Under the pieces are notes generated by a model. That model was not told where the DNA came from and did not search any database. It saw only the letters and a list, made by a program, of their open reading frames with translations. Position numbers and translations under genes: made by a program. Source: Acanthopleura granulata (taxonomy: Eukaryota; Mollusca; Polyplacophora; Chitonida; Chitonidae). From it: a DNA stretch of 64,000 nt. Shown one piece after another: positions 1-12,610 of this stretch; the stretch's first letter is position 1, and each line of letters begins with the position of its first letter. The stretch covers positions 8,478,909-8,542,908 of the forward strand of contig JABBOT010000013.1 of NCBI GenBank assembly GCA_016165875.1, given 5' to 3'.

Positions 1-690
1 GTAACTTAAGTATGCATGTAAATTTATAACATGAAATGATTACTACCGCCACAACACAATGGCCTGAAAATACTTTGCAGTGTTGTTCGCCCATGTACTT
101 GTTATAACTAAAACATATAGCATTAAAACAGTATCCTTTCGCTAAGTTATTACATGTTACATTGACAGACGACTCAGAACCTTTACGTCACAGCTTATAA
201 ACAACTGATGTGTCCTAGCTCTCTGACTGGTCAAACCCTCACGAGCTTAAAAGCGTGAGCTTCAGATCTACAGTCGGTAACACAATGTTGCACGCTTAAA
301 ACGAAGATGGAGGCCTCCGTGGCGCAGTGCAATGATCCTGAAGTCTCCCACCAATGCACCAATAGTTGTGAGTATCATGCTGCTTTCCTCTCCGGAAGGT
401 GTACCAGCAACCTGCGGCTGGTAATGGGTTTCCCCCCGCTCTGCCCGGTTTCCTCCCGCCGTAATCCTGGCCGCCTTCGTATAAGTTAAATGTTCCTGAG
501 CACGGCGTAAAGCACCAATCAAATAAATAAATAAATCAAACGAAGATAATTTAGGGACGAATTCATACAATTTCAAACAGTTTCTTACATTCAAGAGAGA
601 GAATTTTATAATCTATTAATGAACAGTATCTCAGTCATGAGTTGTCTTTTACTTAAGTTTCAATTTACAGTATGCTAAACATCCTTATGC
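1..690. repeat. Duplicated intron fragment (partner at 27410-28460)
   Basis: This stretch aligns by eye, in the same order and orientation, with 27410-28460. Both contain a TATGTAAATTTATAACATGA-like start, a shared tract ending in TGTACTTGTTATAA, then a TTTACGTCAC segment and a final block around GACGAATTCAT. In the right-hand copy this block is intron 1 of the second CTLD-PAN gene and lies just before its CTLD exon. Here homology stops near 690 and no CTLD exon follows, so this looks like a partial duplicate or a broken fourth paralog. The left copy lacks about 590 bp present at 27590-28175 and carries a SINE that the right copy lacks. Confidence 0.8.
309..537 (+). mobile_element. tRNA-derived SINE (family 1), with target-site duplication
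   Basis: This is the reference copy of family 1. Full-length copies have a tRNA-like head (GGCCTCCGTGGCCGAGGGG, then a B-box-like GAGTTCAAGTCC), a body with CTGCCAGCAACCTGCGGATG and CCGGTTTCCTCCCACCATAA, a tail around GTGAAATATTCTTGAGTACG, and an (AAAT)n end. The copy is flanked by AAACGAAGAT at 299-308 and 538-547. The paralogous site near 28320 has a single AACGAAGAT and no insert, so the insertion boundaries are directly visible. Confidence 0.92.
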
Positions 691-1160
691 ATCTGGAAAA
701 TCAGGTAAACTGCCAAAGTTCGAAACAGGACCACAGTCTTGGAAATGGTTGAAACAGCTCGAAATTTTGTCGGTATCATGTAGGTATTTGACAATTTAAA
801 AGAATTAAACACTGACAAAATATGTGAATTTATTTTCACAAAATTTACAAAAGTGTGTGGCTTGATGGGGAGAGATTGTTGATTGGCAGTTCTCAGAAAT
901 ATTCAGTTCGCTGAGACTGAAAAGGATCATTTGGGGTTCATTCGTGGGTTAGGCTATATGAAAAGTATAATAATGGATGTAGCATCTGTGTATTTCACCG
1001 CCCCACCCCCTCACTATTAATAATAGTAAGACATAGCCAGGTGATAATATGAAATTCCAGCAGGTTTACTGACCCAATCTTAATTTATGATAGACTTTAC
1101 CTTGCATTTACTTTCTTAAAGTATCCAATTTTTAAACCATGATAAATATTCAAATCTCGC

Positions 1161-1368
1161 AATGACCCAGAAGCCTCTCATCAATGTGAATGCTGTGAGT
1201 TCGCGACCAGCTCTGGCCAACGTAGGACTACTTGCTCTCCGGTCAGAAGCAGTATAGTTTGCCTGTAACCTCTGGACTATGTCCCGTTTCTTTCCACAAT
1301 TATTTAATCCTCTGAAAGTGAAATATTCCTGAATACGATGTATAATACCTTTCAAACAACAAATATTC
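1161..1368 (+). mobile_element. Diverged family 1 SINE
   Basis: AATGACCCAGAAGCCTCTCA, a GTGAGTTC block and the GTGAAATATTCCTGAATACG tail identify family 1. It is strongly mutated and lacks the A-box half of the head. Confidence 0.8.
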
Positions 1369-2890
1369 TTTTTCAACATAGTTTCTTAACAAACTGTAAT
1401 ACCTTTAATTCAGTCCAACGGTTTTCATTTTAAATATTCATTTTCTACTTCATTTTACTTAAGGGTAAAAAAAAAGGCACTTTTTTATTTTGACCTTTTG
1501 ACCTTTATATCAACTTTTTGTCCTATTCATGTCCTGCGTTCATGTTACATTTTAAAACTATCATCAAAATGATTATGTTTATCCGAAAGAAAAAAAGCAG
1601 CAGTAGACCTGTACTTTACTTGCCTCAACCATGAACACTCCAGGTTATCCTCTCTATATGCCATTCAAACAGAAATTTCTTGTCTTGCTTTCTTTCTAGC
1701 TAAATAAATTCTACGTCTAAATTTTTCTTATCACTGAAAATCTTTACCACTCTGTGCTTTGTCAACCTTATAATATTGTAAATGATACACTACTGACGCA
1801 CCAGCAGGAGAAAGGTGATGACCACAAACTGCGCCATCTGTGATGTAACTTCCACATAGCTTAACTTTGTTTTAATCATTGCCGTCTCTTAACTGGGTGA
1901 TTTTTACACTGCTTGCTGCCAAGTCTAATGAATAGAAGGTAAAACACGACCCCAGTGCGATATATAATGACTCATTTTATCGTTAGGACCAAAGTAACGT
2001 GTATTTGTGGAGTAGCTGGGTAACGGAAATTGGGCCATGTATAATGCGACAACGACAACGATCAATCGGCCAAATAACGTTAATGATTTGTTTTGAAAGG
2101 TTAGTTCCACGGATTAAATTTCTCACGTTTTAATTTAAAAAAGGAGTGATATGCTCCTCGCAGAATTAGAATTTTCGAAGTGCTTGCTGAATTATCTGTT
2201 TTTGTCCAAAAATGTCCACAGAGTTCGTGAAAAGAAACGTTTGAGTCAGCCGTAATTTAGCGAGTGGGTCGTGTTGCCCGCAGTAAAAACTCTTTTTTAT
2301 ATTTGCCTGACGGAATCACAGGAATTTCCGACTTATTGTATCAAGGAGCAAAAGATCTCCAGCAAACAACACATCAATGTTATTGTCAAAAAATGACTTG
2401 AGCCATATATCATGATTTAGTTACATTGTGCTATGCAATAGCAATGCTGCAATGGGGCTTGCTTGCCCAAATAAAAGAAATTCTTTCAGAGATGCTGAAA
2501 CAGATAGCGGGAGTACACACTAGAACTGGAACTGTTTCTGTAAATCGGTGAAAATTTTGACCACCTCTGAAATGCCCTCATAGGACTCTGCCTCCTTCGC
2601 TTCCAGACCCTAAAAAGGAACAGATTAGGCCTAGGTAGGTAATTCTCAAAATAGAAACGACGTTATCGTTCTCATCCAAATCGCACATGGTACAAAGATT
2701 AGTCTTTGTGGTTAACTTCGGAGCGTGTATAACACTGAGGGGCCTGAGCCAGATCAGATATCAGTTCCAGAAATTATGCTATGCCCAGAGGATTTAATTT
2801 GTATAGGTCACTTGCAGGAAGTGTGTCGCTTAGAATTCTGGGTAGCTAGGCCGCCATGTTGGAAGGTCAATATAGGTATACATGCTATAA

Positions 2891-3131
2891 TTTATTCATT
2901 TATTTCATTGGTGTTTTACACGGCACTCAAGTATATTTCGTTTACACGACCGCGGTCAGCATTACGGTGGGAGGAAACCATCCGCAGGCTGCTGATAAAC
3001 CTTTCAGGTGAGACCGAACGGGAAGCCAGCCAGAGATGGACTTCAAATCACAGTCACCGCATCGCAAGGTGAGAGGCTCATCGGTGACTATGCTGCGATA
3101 GCACGCTAACTCCTCTGCCAAGGAGGCCTCC
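2891..3131 (-). mobile_element. Family 1 SINE, near full length
   Basis: On the minus strand it runs from a GGCCTCC head near 3130 to a TTATTC/TTTATT-type tail near 2891. ORFs on both strands in this interval are SINE shadows. Confidence 0.85.
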
Positions 3132-5951
3132 ATACATACTGTAAATAATAACAATAGCGCATATAAATATACCTGCATTGGCATTTTCAAAGTATTTTGA
3201 GAATTTGCCAGCTGATTTGAAACCGCAGTACGTAAGAAAAAGTTAATTTATTTGGCTCTTCAGACACGTATTCACTATAACCAGAATCAGCTTTTCTCAA
3301 GAAAATTGCTTGCCAAATATGTTGTACGGAAAAAATGTCATTGTAACCTAGGTATGCCATATCAGGCCAGCCAGTTTTTAATTTTTGGTTGTCCGAATTT
3401 CTTTTTAGTTGCCCGAAAAAATTAGATCAAGTTTTTCTTTTCGAGGGCGTGTGTATCACTGTGAACATCATTGCACAGATAGTAATTCCCGCAGAATATG
3501 AAAGATTAATGGAATTAACGAGTTTTGAATTCATTTCTGCTTCGGTGATAACATTTCTGATTTTAAAAGCCACTTTTGTTCACACACACACCAAAGTCAA
3601 ATACATTCCTGTTAGGTTCTGCGTTTAACATGTTGTTTTCGTAAATGTTACCAAATATACCTGTATAACACAGCTTTATATTGACTTTAAAAAGCCACGT
3701 TTATATTAAATTTCTGATTAGTTGGCCTTCATTCACTGGCACAAGCCACAAAAAATAGCTACCAGTATGTATTTCTCTACATATGTTAAGTTCAGCAAAA
3801 TGCCAGCCTAAATACAAAGTATAGTCGGATTTAAATGCCTGCAAATGAACCGTCTTATATCAGAACATTGCCAAGCATGAAATCCCATCTTGTTGGGTAC
3901 CTCCTAAATGGTTCCTGACTACATCAAAGGCTTCAGAACTCTAATTGGACAGAATGAGTTTGGAAAGGTCATTTCAAATCGTCTCCCAGTCAACCAGGGC
4001 GATTGCGAACCTGCCCACAGTGATAGGTCTACTGCAGAATGATACAAGGGTTCCCCAGTATGCGGTTGAAGCTGTTATATAACAGATCTTGGCGTGTAAT
4101 AGAGGCCAGCAGTAGAAGATATTCGTTACTGACCTTGAGTGTCCAACATGTATTTTGTTTTGTTTTGGTTTTTTTTTTTGTTTGTTTTCTTTTGGGGGGG
4201 GGTGTTTGTTTGTTTTTGTTTTTTTACACAATAATTATAATTCTTCTTGTCTGATTCCCATCACATGTATCAGAAGCTGAATTTAAAATAACTTTTGTCT
4301 TACGAATTTTATTGTGAATATATGACCGACATTTGTGGGACATTTATTTAATACTCAGCTTTGCAAAATGTACATAAGGCTTGTCTCTTGTCTGCTTCAA
4401 TCATTTTCTCCGTAGTTCATGCTACTAAAAAGGGTAAGCAAGCGAACTCTTGAGCTGTCGTATTAACCGCGCGAGTTACTGCTATACTATGGGGAACGAC
4501 GATCTACAATCCATCGACTATTATGGTTATTATGCATTCCAAACCCCCTAGAAAATATATAATTTTGTCGATTTACAAAATATGATTGCATGAACCAACG
4601 TGATACTTCGCAATATATGAGAACTCTCCAGCTTGACATCGAAGACGCACAAATGATTTTGGTTCATGTAATATTTTTGTTATGATGGGAATTCTCTCGA
4701 CAGAAGGCAATACAACAGCGAAATGTGCTTTTGACTTTCGTTTTGTCTTCTAGAAAACCAAACGTATGGATCACACCACTCCACAATTTTCCGAAGATAT
4801 GGTGCATAGTAATTGTACTTTAGATTCTCTATTTTTTCTCTCCTTTTCTGATCAAAAACAACACCTCACTCCTGAAGCACCAGCGGACAATTTCCCATCT
4901 AGTTGCAAGGAATCCTTTGTTAGCCGGGCCACAGAAAAGTCATTTGCGATTCATCGATTACATAACGCGTGCCTATATGCTACAACATGAGCCACGTTGG
5001 GTTTGTTTATATAGAATTTTCCTTGGGCCTTCCAAGAATTCCTTGCGCAGTCTGAAGACGTGAACTGGTTTTACTCAGTTTTCTCTAAATTCACTCAGTT
5101 AGTGTTTCAGATCTGAGTGACAGGCCTCCTGATGTTCAGCCATGTTTGGGACGTCACTAGGCGTCATTTAAGCGCCTGTGTTTGGACATGGTGTGGTCAG
5201 TAAGTGTCTAATAACAAGGTATTTCATTTATTCTTTCATCAATTTCTTCTAAACTCGATTATTTGCTGAAAAAACTCAGCATATTTTACTTCCGTAATCG
5301 GAAACTCGTAAACTCGTAAAGCTTCTGTCCGCCGACCTTTGCCAAGGGGTTACGTCACACTTCTAGATGTATGTGTGCTCAAAAAGCACTTTGGCAGTAC
5401 ACAAACACTGCAGCGTCACGATGTGTTTTTCTGCGACTTGGACCCTTCATGTAACCTGTCAGTCTCCTATTTAACGAATAGTCTCAAGGCTTTACATTCT
5501 TGGACCCTTTCCACAGACTTTACCACCTGTGCCCTATTCACAAAAGTATACAATTAACCACCATTGGTTGCTGTCTTTATATATTTGATAGGTCATTTCA
5601 ATTTTTCGCCTTCTTTTCTGGCTAAATAATGTCCACAAACATTTCCGTTATTAGATGTACATCCCAAACACTCTCATTATACTCACATGTACCTGTCACG
5701 CAGATTGATTGTATCTGACAGGCAAACTCGTCTGACTTCGTTTTATTCTTTCATAATTTATTTTTGTATTGTCCTGGACATCAGTCATACAAGGTCGGTA
5801 GGCTGTCAGTGATAAATGACTTTGTTTGTCCAGTGTCCTATATGGTATGCAAAAGGCTCTGCTCGAAATTAAGCCAGCAGTCAAAACGGCTTTGCTACAT
5901 CGCCCAACAGAGTGGTCGGCACAAGGGCCTTAACACGTGCTTGGAATCGAA

Positions 5952-8900
5952 ATGAAGAGACCTGCCTTCTTTTCCGCGGCAATATATCTCCTAACCATTT
6001 ATACCTGCGTAAGATTGGGTAAGTAAGAAAACGTTGATTTTCAAGTGAAAGGCCTCTCAAAAATGAAGTTAGAGTGAGTAACTGAAAATACCTTTACTGA
6101 ATTTTTTAGATTTACTTTTTACGAAATTAAACGCAGTCGCAGATTTTGATTGTATGTTCCGTTTTTCGAACCATATTGATGACGTGGTTCACCAGTGACG
6201 TCACAAAACTTTTTTATGTTTAGCTCTGACCATAGTTCTTGAGAAGTGTACTGCTGTAATGCTTGCCTGCCTGTTAAACAGGTAATATGATATTAACTTT
6301 CTGCTTTAGGGCCAGAGAAAAGTAGGCGTGACGTCACTCGTGAACCACATTATCAATATGGTCCATAAAACCCACGCTACAATCAAAACATTTCACTGCT
6401 TTTAACTGACTAGAAAAAAAAATAGCAAAAAAATTTAGTGAAGGTATTTTCAGATACAGTGTTTAATGGACTTTTCACTCACCATAACTTCATGTTTGTG
6501 TGGTCTCTCCATTTAACATCCGGGGACCATAACGCTTAAGAATAGCTCGTACGAACTGACTGTGGTCAGCGTGACTCTAGACATTGTGTATTTTATTATT
6601 ACACCGCCTTTATCGCCACCACTTCACGCGGTCTAACGTTCGCTAAAGGTCACATGTCTCCCACCAGTATAGTATACATATATGTACATCGTCATCATGT
6701 ACGTCCAAAAAAATCCAATGCGTAATTTGCCAATGGTCGGTGGTTTCTGCCTGGTACTTCGGTTTCCTCATTGTACACATGAAAAAATTCTTTAGCATAT
6801 GGCGCTATTAAACAACAATCAAAAATTCAATAAATCAAAACCTCACCTTTCAGTGTGTAATGTCCGGTGTCCGAATTGGTCTGAGTCAAGCGTCGGAGTC
6901 TGGGATGTAGGTCTGTACGATGACACCTGCTATGTTATTGCCCGGAAACGTACGTCCAGTTGGTCCGAAGCTAAAGATATCTGTGAACGCAATGGCTGGA
7001 GGCTGCTCCACATCAAAACGCCTGAGAAGAACGCATTTTACACGATCTTGCTGAAATCCCGTCATAGATCCCATGACCTCGCCGCGTGCTATTGGATAGG
7101 GTTAAACGATAAGAAGAAGGAAGGACACTGGGTGTGGACCGATGGTAAGATCGCTACAAAGGATTCGTATTTTCTCAATTAGGATTTACTGTGAATAGAT
7201 AAGGTACAGATAGTCATTTATGACGTAGATTTCATTAATAAAATCAGAGTACACGCTACGGTGGCCTGTGACAACCAGGAAAAGATAGGTTGTGTCTAGC
7301 CAATAGCGAGATTCTTAATTTGTGTTGGAATGTCGTGTGTCAGTGATTCGGTCTGGGAGATGGGCTTGAAAAATGTCGATGAGTGTGAAGGATTCTTATG
7401 TTCTCAGTTACGATTTGAATGAATGATTGAATTTTGATTGTGAATGGAATTGTCAGGGAAAGTGCAGATATTTATGTAATGTCAGAACTTTAATAATGAG
7501 ACAGCGGCGCACGGTAAAGTCGACTGATGCTTGAGTTAACCGGGCAATGGTAAGCCTACACAGGTTCTACCAATATGGCTGGCCAGTAGTGAGAATCGGT
7601 ACATCAGTGATTTGGTTTCGTACTGAGATGGGTTTGAAAGGGTACCAGTTCTTAGCCCATATGTTAACATGTAAATAGTGTTTTAAAGTATCAACCGGTT
7701 GCAGAGATATTCAACCAATCTCCCGATATGGTTTTGACCAATCAAAAGGCACATTGGGCTTGTGCATCGGTCACAATCGGCATGTTAGCTGATTTTTATT
7801 TCCACGACAAATGAAAACTTCATGTGATAGGTTTAAGCCTATGTCGCATGAGAAAATCTTCAGACATCTCCAAGGGCCAAACCTTCACGCGTTGTGTACG
7901 ATATGGGTCAAATCTTTGCGCATTATTTATGATCTGGATCTAACCTTCACAGATTATGTAACGTGTAGGTCTAACCTTCACGGATTATATACTATGTAGG
8001 TCTAACTTTCACGAATTACAAACCATATAGGTTTAACCTTCACGGATTACATACCATATAGGTGAGACCTTCAAGGATTATTTACATCAGTCAAACCATC
8101 TGATATTTTAACATATGTGCCAGTTATTGTTTGAAGCTGCTTCCATGTTAAATGATCCCATAATTATTAACTCTGTTACAGTGGTCAACTTCTTCATGTA
8201 GGGTTATTTGTCTGTGAGCAATAACACGTAAATCTTCGTTCGACAGTCACAGATAACTCAAATGTAAATGACACCCACAGTCGTGTGGAAATTTTGATTA
8301 CAGTGGAAACCACAACTAAAATCAATGCCAAAATGGTGCATGCATACATACATACATACATACACACATACATACTTACAGACAGACAGACAGACAGTCA
8401 GACAAACAGGCAGAGAGAAATAAGGCAGTAAGGTTTTTCGCGGACCCAGGCCATTCCAGTCAACACTGAGGATTCCTGAGGGACTATACCGTCACAGTAT
8501 TAGGGTCTAAAATCTTTGAATTCTACATAAATAATGCCCAACAGCTTTAAAACCTACACATTTAGGCAGGCAAAGAATATTTCTCACGGTGGGTTCACCT
8601 TTATTAGTTTCAAGAAGGTCCGAAATCGACGCTGTGTTTTGGGCAGAGTACAGCAGATATGCAAGTAAAAGATGGTGGATGGGTTCCCAAGTATGGCACA
8701 CATTACATAAATCTGAATTACCTACACTGAGCGGCTTTACATACTTGTACATACATAGCTGTTGAGTGCGACATGCCCTTGTAACAAAACCATGCTAACA
8801 TTAGGCAAATTCGTCCGTCTTTCTACAGGTACATCAACAAGCTTTAACTTAGATGAGCCTCTCACCAATGCGGTCGCTGTGAGTTCAAGTCCAGTTCACA

Positions 8901-11410
8901 CTGGTTTCCTCTCCGGCAGTACGTCTGAACTGCCAGTAACCTGCGGATGGTCGTGGGTTTCCCCCGGGCTCTGACCGGTTTCCTCCCACTATAATGCTGG
9001 CCGTCGTCGTACATGTCAAATATTCTTGAGTACGGCGTAAACATCAATCAAATAAATAAATAAGTGATAACAGTCTTGCTAAGGTCTAGCATTTGGCAAA
9101 TTCGTTTTTTTTTCTTTTCTTTGTTTTTGCTTACAGGTACATCAGCCACCTTTAACTTGGTTGCAGTTGATCCTTTTGGCTTTGCCTTGCACTGGGTCCA
9201 AGACTGCGGGATGATGTGCAAGAAAGCGATTGGTCAAGGCTACATATGGAAGGCGGACATTTGTGAAAGGGCCTCAGTTGATGCTGAACTTATTTGTGAA
9301 TCAGGTAACTATTATAGTACCAGTAACACCCATTTTGTCTAACCACCGGCATACGAATATCTGTTGCCACCCCTAGATTAAACGTAAAAAAAGGACCTTG
9401 GGTCAACATCCAAGCAATGTGACCTTTCTTTTCAGGCTCATGATCCTGAATTATTCTCAGTTAGTTGCTTCACCGTTGCTGGCCACTGCATTGGATGCTG
9501 TATGTATACCATGCAATTACAATATTTATACCACGTAACACATAAAGCTGTTCTGCCAAACTGCTGTCAGTTTTATGGGGGTTCTTGTGCAAAACTGTGA
9601 TTCATGCCATACGGCGATGAACTGCAATAAACTATATCACATTAGGACCAAAAATGTTGCGTTCCTTTTCTGATTCTATATACAGGGTGTCCCAAAAAAT
9701 GTAGTCTCCCCTTCACTGCCCATTACACATGTATTTTGTTTTGATTTAGGTGTTTATTGACATAGATACAAGTCTAATGAGTTAAATTAAAGATTCTTAT
9801 TATTATTGTTGCTGTTATTGTTGTTGTTGTTGTTATTGCTATTATTGTTGTTGTTGTTGTTATTATTATTATTGTTATTATTATTTGTTAGTTGCACCTG
9901 AAACAAAAACAAAACATACACGAGTAATGGGCAGTCAAAAATTGTCTGCAGAGGGAAATGTAGATGGGGGTTTATTTATTTATTTGATTGATTGGTGTTT
10001 TACGCCGTACTCCAAAATATTTCACTTATACGACGGCGGCGAGCATTATGGTGGGAGGAAACTGGGCAGAGGCTAAGGGAAACCCACGATCATCCTCATG
10101 CTACTGGCAGACCTTCCCACGTACGGCCGGAGAGGAAGCCAGCATGAGCGGGTGGGGATTGTAGACACCGGTATTTCTAGGCGGGTAACTAATGGCTTAC
10201 CAAAACTGGACGACGCATATGCTCAACCCTGGGATGGCTCTCAGCTTGGAATGAACTGGATTGATATATGGATGCTAAAGAGACCCATCGCTCTGGCGTA
10301 GAAAAGCGCAGTTCAAAAATAAGAAAGATAGGCTAACGGCTGGACAGGAACGGGAGGGGGGGGGGGGTAGAAACTTAGCAATTCTAGCATTAATTAAGTG
10401 AATCTTATTTGACATTTAGATGTTCTACCCGATGAGCCAACAACCACAGCTGTAGCTTATGTTGAGAGACGCCCTCTCCGGAAACAAAAACATTTCAGTA
10501 AGTAGACAACCGTTTAAATGATTCGGAGCCAGAACACATTTTCTACCACTGGGCATGGAGCCAGAGAGATGTGTCTTCCACGGTGTTAAATTTCTGTTGG
10601 AAACATTCTTGTCCATGCCTCAAAAGATTACTTTCTTACTAGGTGAGATGTTTATATCGTTTCCAAAATAATCTTTCAGTTTTCACAACCGCGACAGTAA
10701 GGACCGGTAACCAACTTTTCCATTTACTTGTACACAGGGACGATTAATTTTGAACCTTAATTAACAATAAAGTATTTGAGAGAAGATAGTTATTAGATAT
10801 TGTCACTGAACTGTCATCATGCTATTTGACATAATTAGTTATCGGCTGTTACTGTCAGTGAACTGTTATCATATTGCTTGAGATAATTAGTTGTCGGGTG
10901 GTGGTGTCACTGAATTCTTACCATACTAATTGAGATAGTTATCGGATGATGTTGTCACTCAACTGTTATCATGCTGCTTGAGATAATTAGTTATTATGTT
11001 GTCACTGAATTTGTACCATACTAATTGAGATAGTTATCGGATGTTGATATAACTGAACTAATAATCATACTACTTGAAGTTGGACACCATTGTTACCGAA
11101 CTATTATCACACTATTTGAGAAAATTACTTATGGGATAGTGACCTCTCTGAACTCGTCATACTTGTGCTTACAGTTGTTTACAACATCATTGAACTTCTT
11201 GAGTATCGCCTGCTGTCCGCACCAATCAAGGTCATAAAGACCATGGACGTCACGAACTGTGCACGTGCGTGCTCTTCGGAGAAATCCGTGCAATGCGTCA
11301 TCTTCAACTTCCACACACGGAGCCGAGTATGCGCGCTATATTCTAGTTTAGATGTCCTGGATGGAGGGAAACAGCTAGAGAAGAACTGGGAGGTGTGGAG
11401 AGTTCGTTAG
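5952..11410 (+). CDS. CTLD-PAN secreted protein, paralog 1
   Basis: Five exons join into 279 residues: 5952-6018, 6854-7144, 9137-9304, 10420-10497, 11175-11410. All introns are GT-AG and all splice in phase 1. Exon 1 encodes a signal peptide (MKRPAFFSAAIYLLTIYTC). Exons 2-3 form one long-form C-type-lectin domain, about residues 24-175. It has the N-terminal hairpin pair C28/C48, C66, a WIGL motif at 103-106, C143, C162 and C173. The intron splits it after WTDG. No EPN or QPD calcium/sugar motif is present. Cys101 and Cys147 are extra and are kept in both paralogs. Exon 4 is a short Thr-rich linker ending in RRPLRKQKHF. Exon 5 is a four-cysteine PAN/apple-like domain (NCARAC, VQC, RVCALY) up to the stop. 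Likely a secreted binding protein; its ligand cannot be told from sequence. The exon 1 assignment rests on phase, donor and match to paralog 3. Confidence 0.86.
6041..6517. mobile_element. Inverted-repeat (MITE-like) element, copy A
   Basis: It lies in intron 1 of CTLD-PAN paralog 1. The left end (AAGTGAAAGGCCTCTC ... ATGAAGTTA) is an inverted match to the right end (TAACTTCATG ... GGTCTCTCCATTTAAC). A second inner inverted pair is formed by GAAAATACCTTTACTGAATT and AATTTAGTGAAGGTATTTTC. No transposase ORF is present. Related copies lie at 36738-37099, 37626-38297 and about 40238-40520. Confidence 0.8.
7911..8092. repeat. Degenerate ~33-bp tandem repeat
   Basis: The phrase TAGGTCTAACCTTCACGGAT recurs about five times with drift, in intron 2 of CTLD-PAN paralog 1. 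Confidence 0.7.
8341..8412. repeat. (CATA)n / (CAGA)n microsatellite
   Basis: A run of CATA units passes into CAGA units, in intron 2 of CTLD-PAN paralog 1. Confidence 0.9.
8851..9063 (+). mobile_element. Family 1 SINE (head partly missing)
   Basis: It starts at GAGCCTCTCACCAATGCGGT and ends in AAATAAATAAATAAG. It lies 75 bp upstream of exon 3 of CTLD-PAN paralog 1, close to the branch-point region. Confidence 0.9.
9684..9950. mobile_element. Foldback element with microsatellite loop
   Basis: The left arm (ACAGGGTGTCCCAAAAAATG ... CCCATTACACATGTATTTTG) pairs with a right arm containing AAAACATACACGAGTAATGG. The loop is an ATT/TTG microsatellite (about 9797-9893). The terminal GGGTGTCCC is clear only on the left. 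It lies in intron 3 of CTLD-PAN paralog 1. The class is not determined. Confidence 0.6.
9971..10160 (-). mobile_element. Family 1 SINE, 5' truncated
   Basis: The tail is at 9971-9990 (TTATTTATTTGATTG). The match fades before the tRNA head, after CTTCCTCTCCGGCCGTACGT on the minus strand. Confidence 0.85.
10796..11150. repeat. Degenerate ~60-bp tandem repeat
   Basis: The phrases TTGTCACTGAA, TATCAT and TTGAGATAATTAGTTAT recur about six times with substitutions. The array fills most of intron 4 of CTLD-PAN paralog 1 and ends about 25 bp before the PAN exon. Confidence 0.75.
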
Positions 11411-12418
11411 CCTTGTGTCATCGCTGGTGACCCAAGGAAATTTATAAGTAACACTTCTGGCATGGTGACTGCTTTCACGAACCTTTGAGAAATCAGCTCT
11501 AAAAATCGAGGCATGGGTAGTCGTCAAAGCTTGAACCTGCCTATACCAGCAGATGGGAGGGATACCTAATTTTCTCAAGTTGTGAATTGCGGGCCGTGCA
11601 CAAATATTCTGTGGCCCCTGGTTCGAAATCAAAGAACCCAACACAGTGTATTTCCGTGGTTGGCAATGGCATGGCCGACACCCATGTATTTATTCAGGCC
11701 CACAAGGAAGCAATGGTACAGAACTCCTGATGCAGAAGGGCTAGGGAACAGATCAATCTGGTTACATCAGGGCTGTTACATCTTACTGGTCTGACACATA
11801 TGCAACGACAAAAGGAAAATTGTGTCAACCACACGGCAATATGGATTCTGATGACTAATTTGGCGTAGTTAGATCAGGTTTACATCATCCAAAGAAACAA
11901 GATCACTCAACAAAATCAACGTGACCCTGAGCACAGTGGACTGAAGTGTGTTGTACTGACGTAATCCCTTACGGCATTCAAAAAAAAAAAAAAAAAAAAA
12001 CTCAAGGGGAAATAACTCTGTCACTCTGAAACTAAATTTCACAACCTGGGTCACATTTCGTATCGAATACACTGTAGAGATTAAATATAGAGTGTGTCAG
12101 GCAACGTACCGGCTTGTACTTTTACCTCCCCGAATAACATCATGCCTTGCTGTGTACATGTACATCCGCAAATAAAAGGACTTGAACACGTTTAGCCTAC
12201 TCGGTGGATTTGCGCATATCGTCTACATACAGGTTAAGCATCGGGATCTCGTTCACTGATAAAAGTGCTATTTCACATGTAGTTAATAGATAAATGTGTC
12301 ACTTCTGTTATTACATTTTGAGTATTCTACACCTAGACGCCATGTTCTGGATACCACTTCACCTTGCTTTGTCCTAGATCAAATTTAGGGAACATTGGAC
12401 TAGGTATTCCGAACAATT

Positions 12419-12600
12419 TATTCATTTAATTCGTTGCTGTTTTACGCCTTACCCGTACTCAAGAATATTTGACTTATAGGATAGTGGCCAGCATTATGGT
12501 GGGAAGAAATCAAACAGTGCACGGTGGGTCCAGTGCACGACCACCTGCAGGTTGCTGACAGACCTTCTCACATGACATCTATAAGAAAAACCAACATGCA
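12419..12600 (-). mobile_element. Family 1 SINE in the 3' flank of the hydrolase gene
   Basis: The tail starts at TTATTCATTTAATTCG. It lies about 10 bp downstream of the hydrolase stop codon and in the gene's sense orientation, so it probably supplies 3' UTR sequence. The head is lost. A further relic occurs near 12925-13010. Confidence 0.8.
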
Positions 12601-12610
12601 TAGAAAAAAA

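Larger units (their letters stand above)
691..5951. other. Intergenic region, no gene recognised
   Basis: Only weak, unlinked ORFs occur here. Two diverged SINE copies (1161-1368 and 2891-3131) explain several of them. A T/G-rich tract at 4156-4226 yields a Phe/Val-rich spurious ORF. I found no CTLD, PAN or other recognisable exon. Confidence 0.6.
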
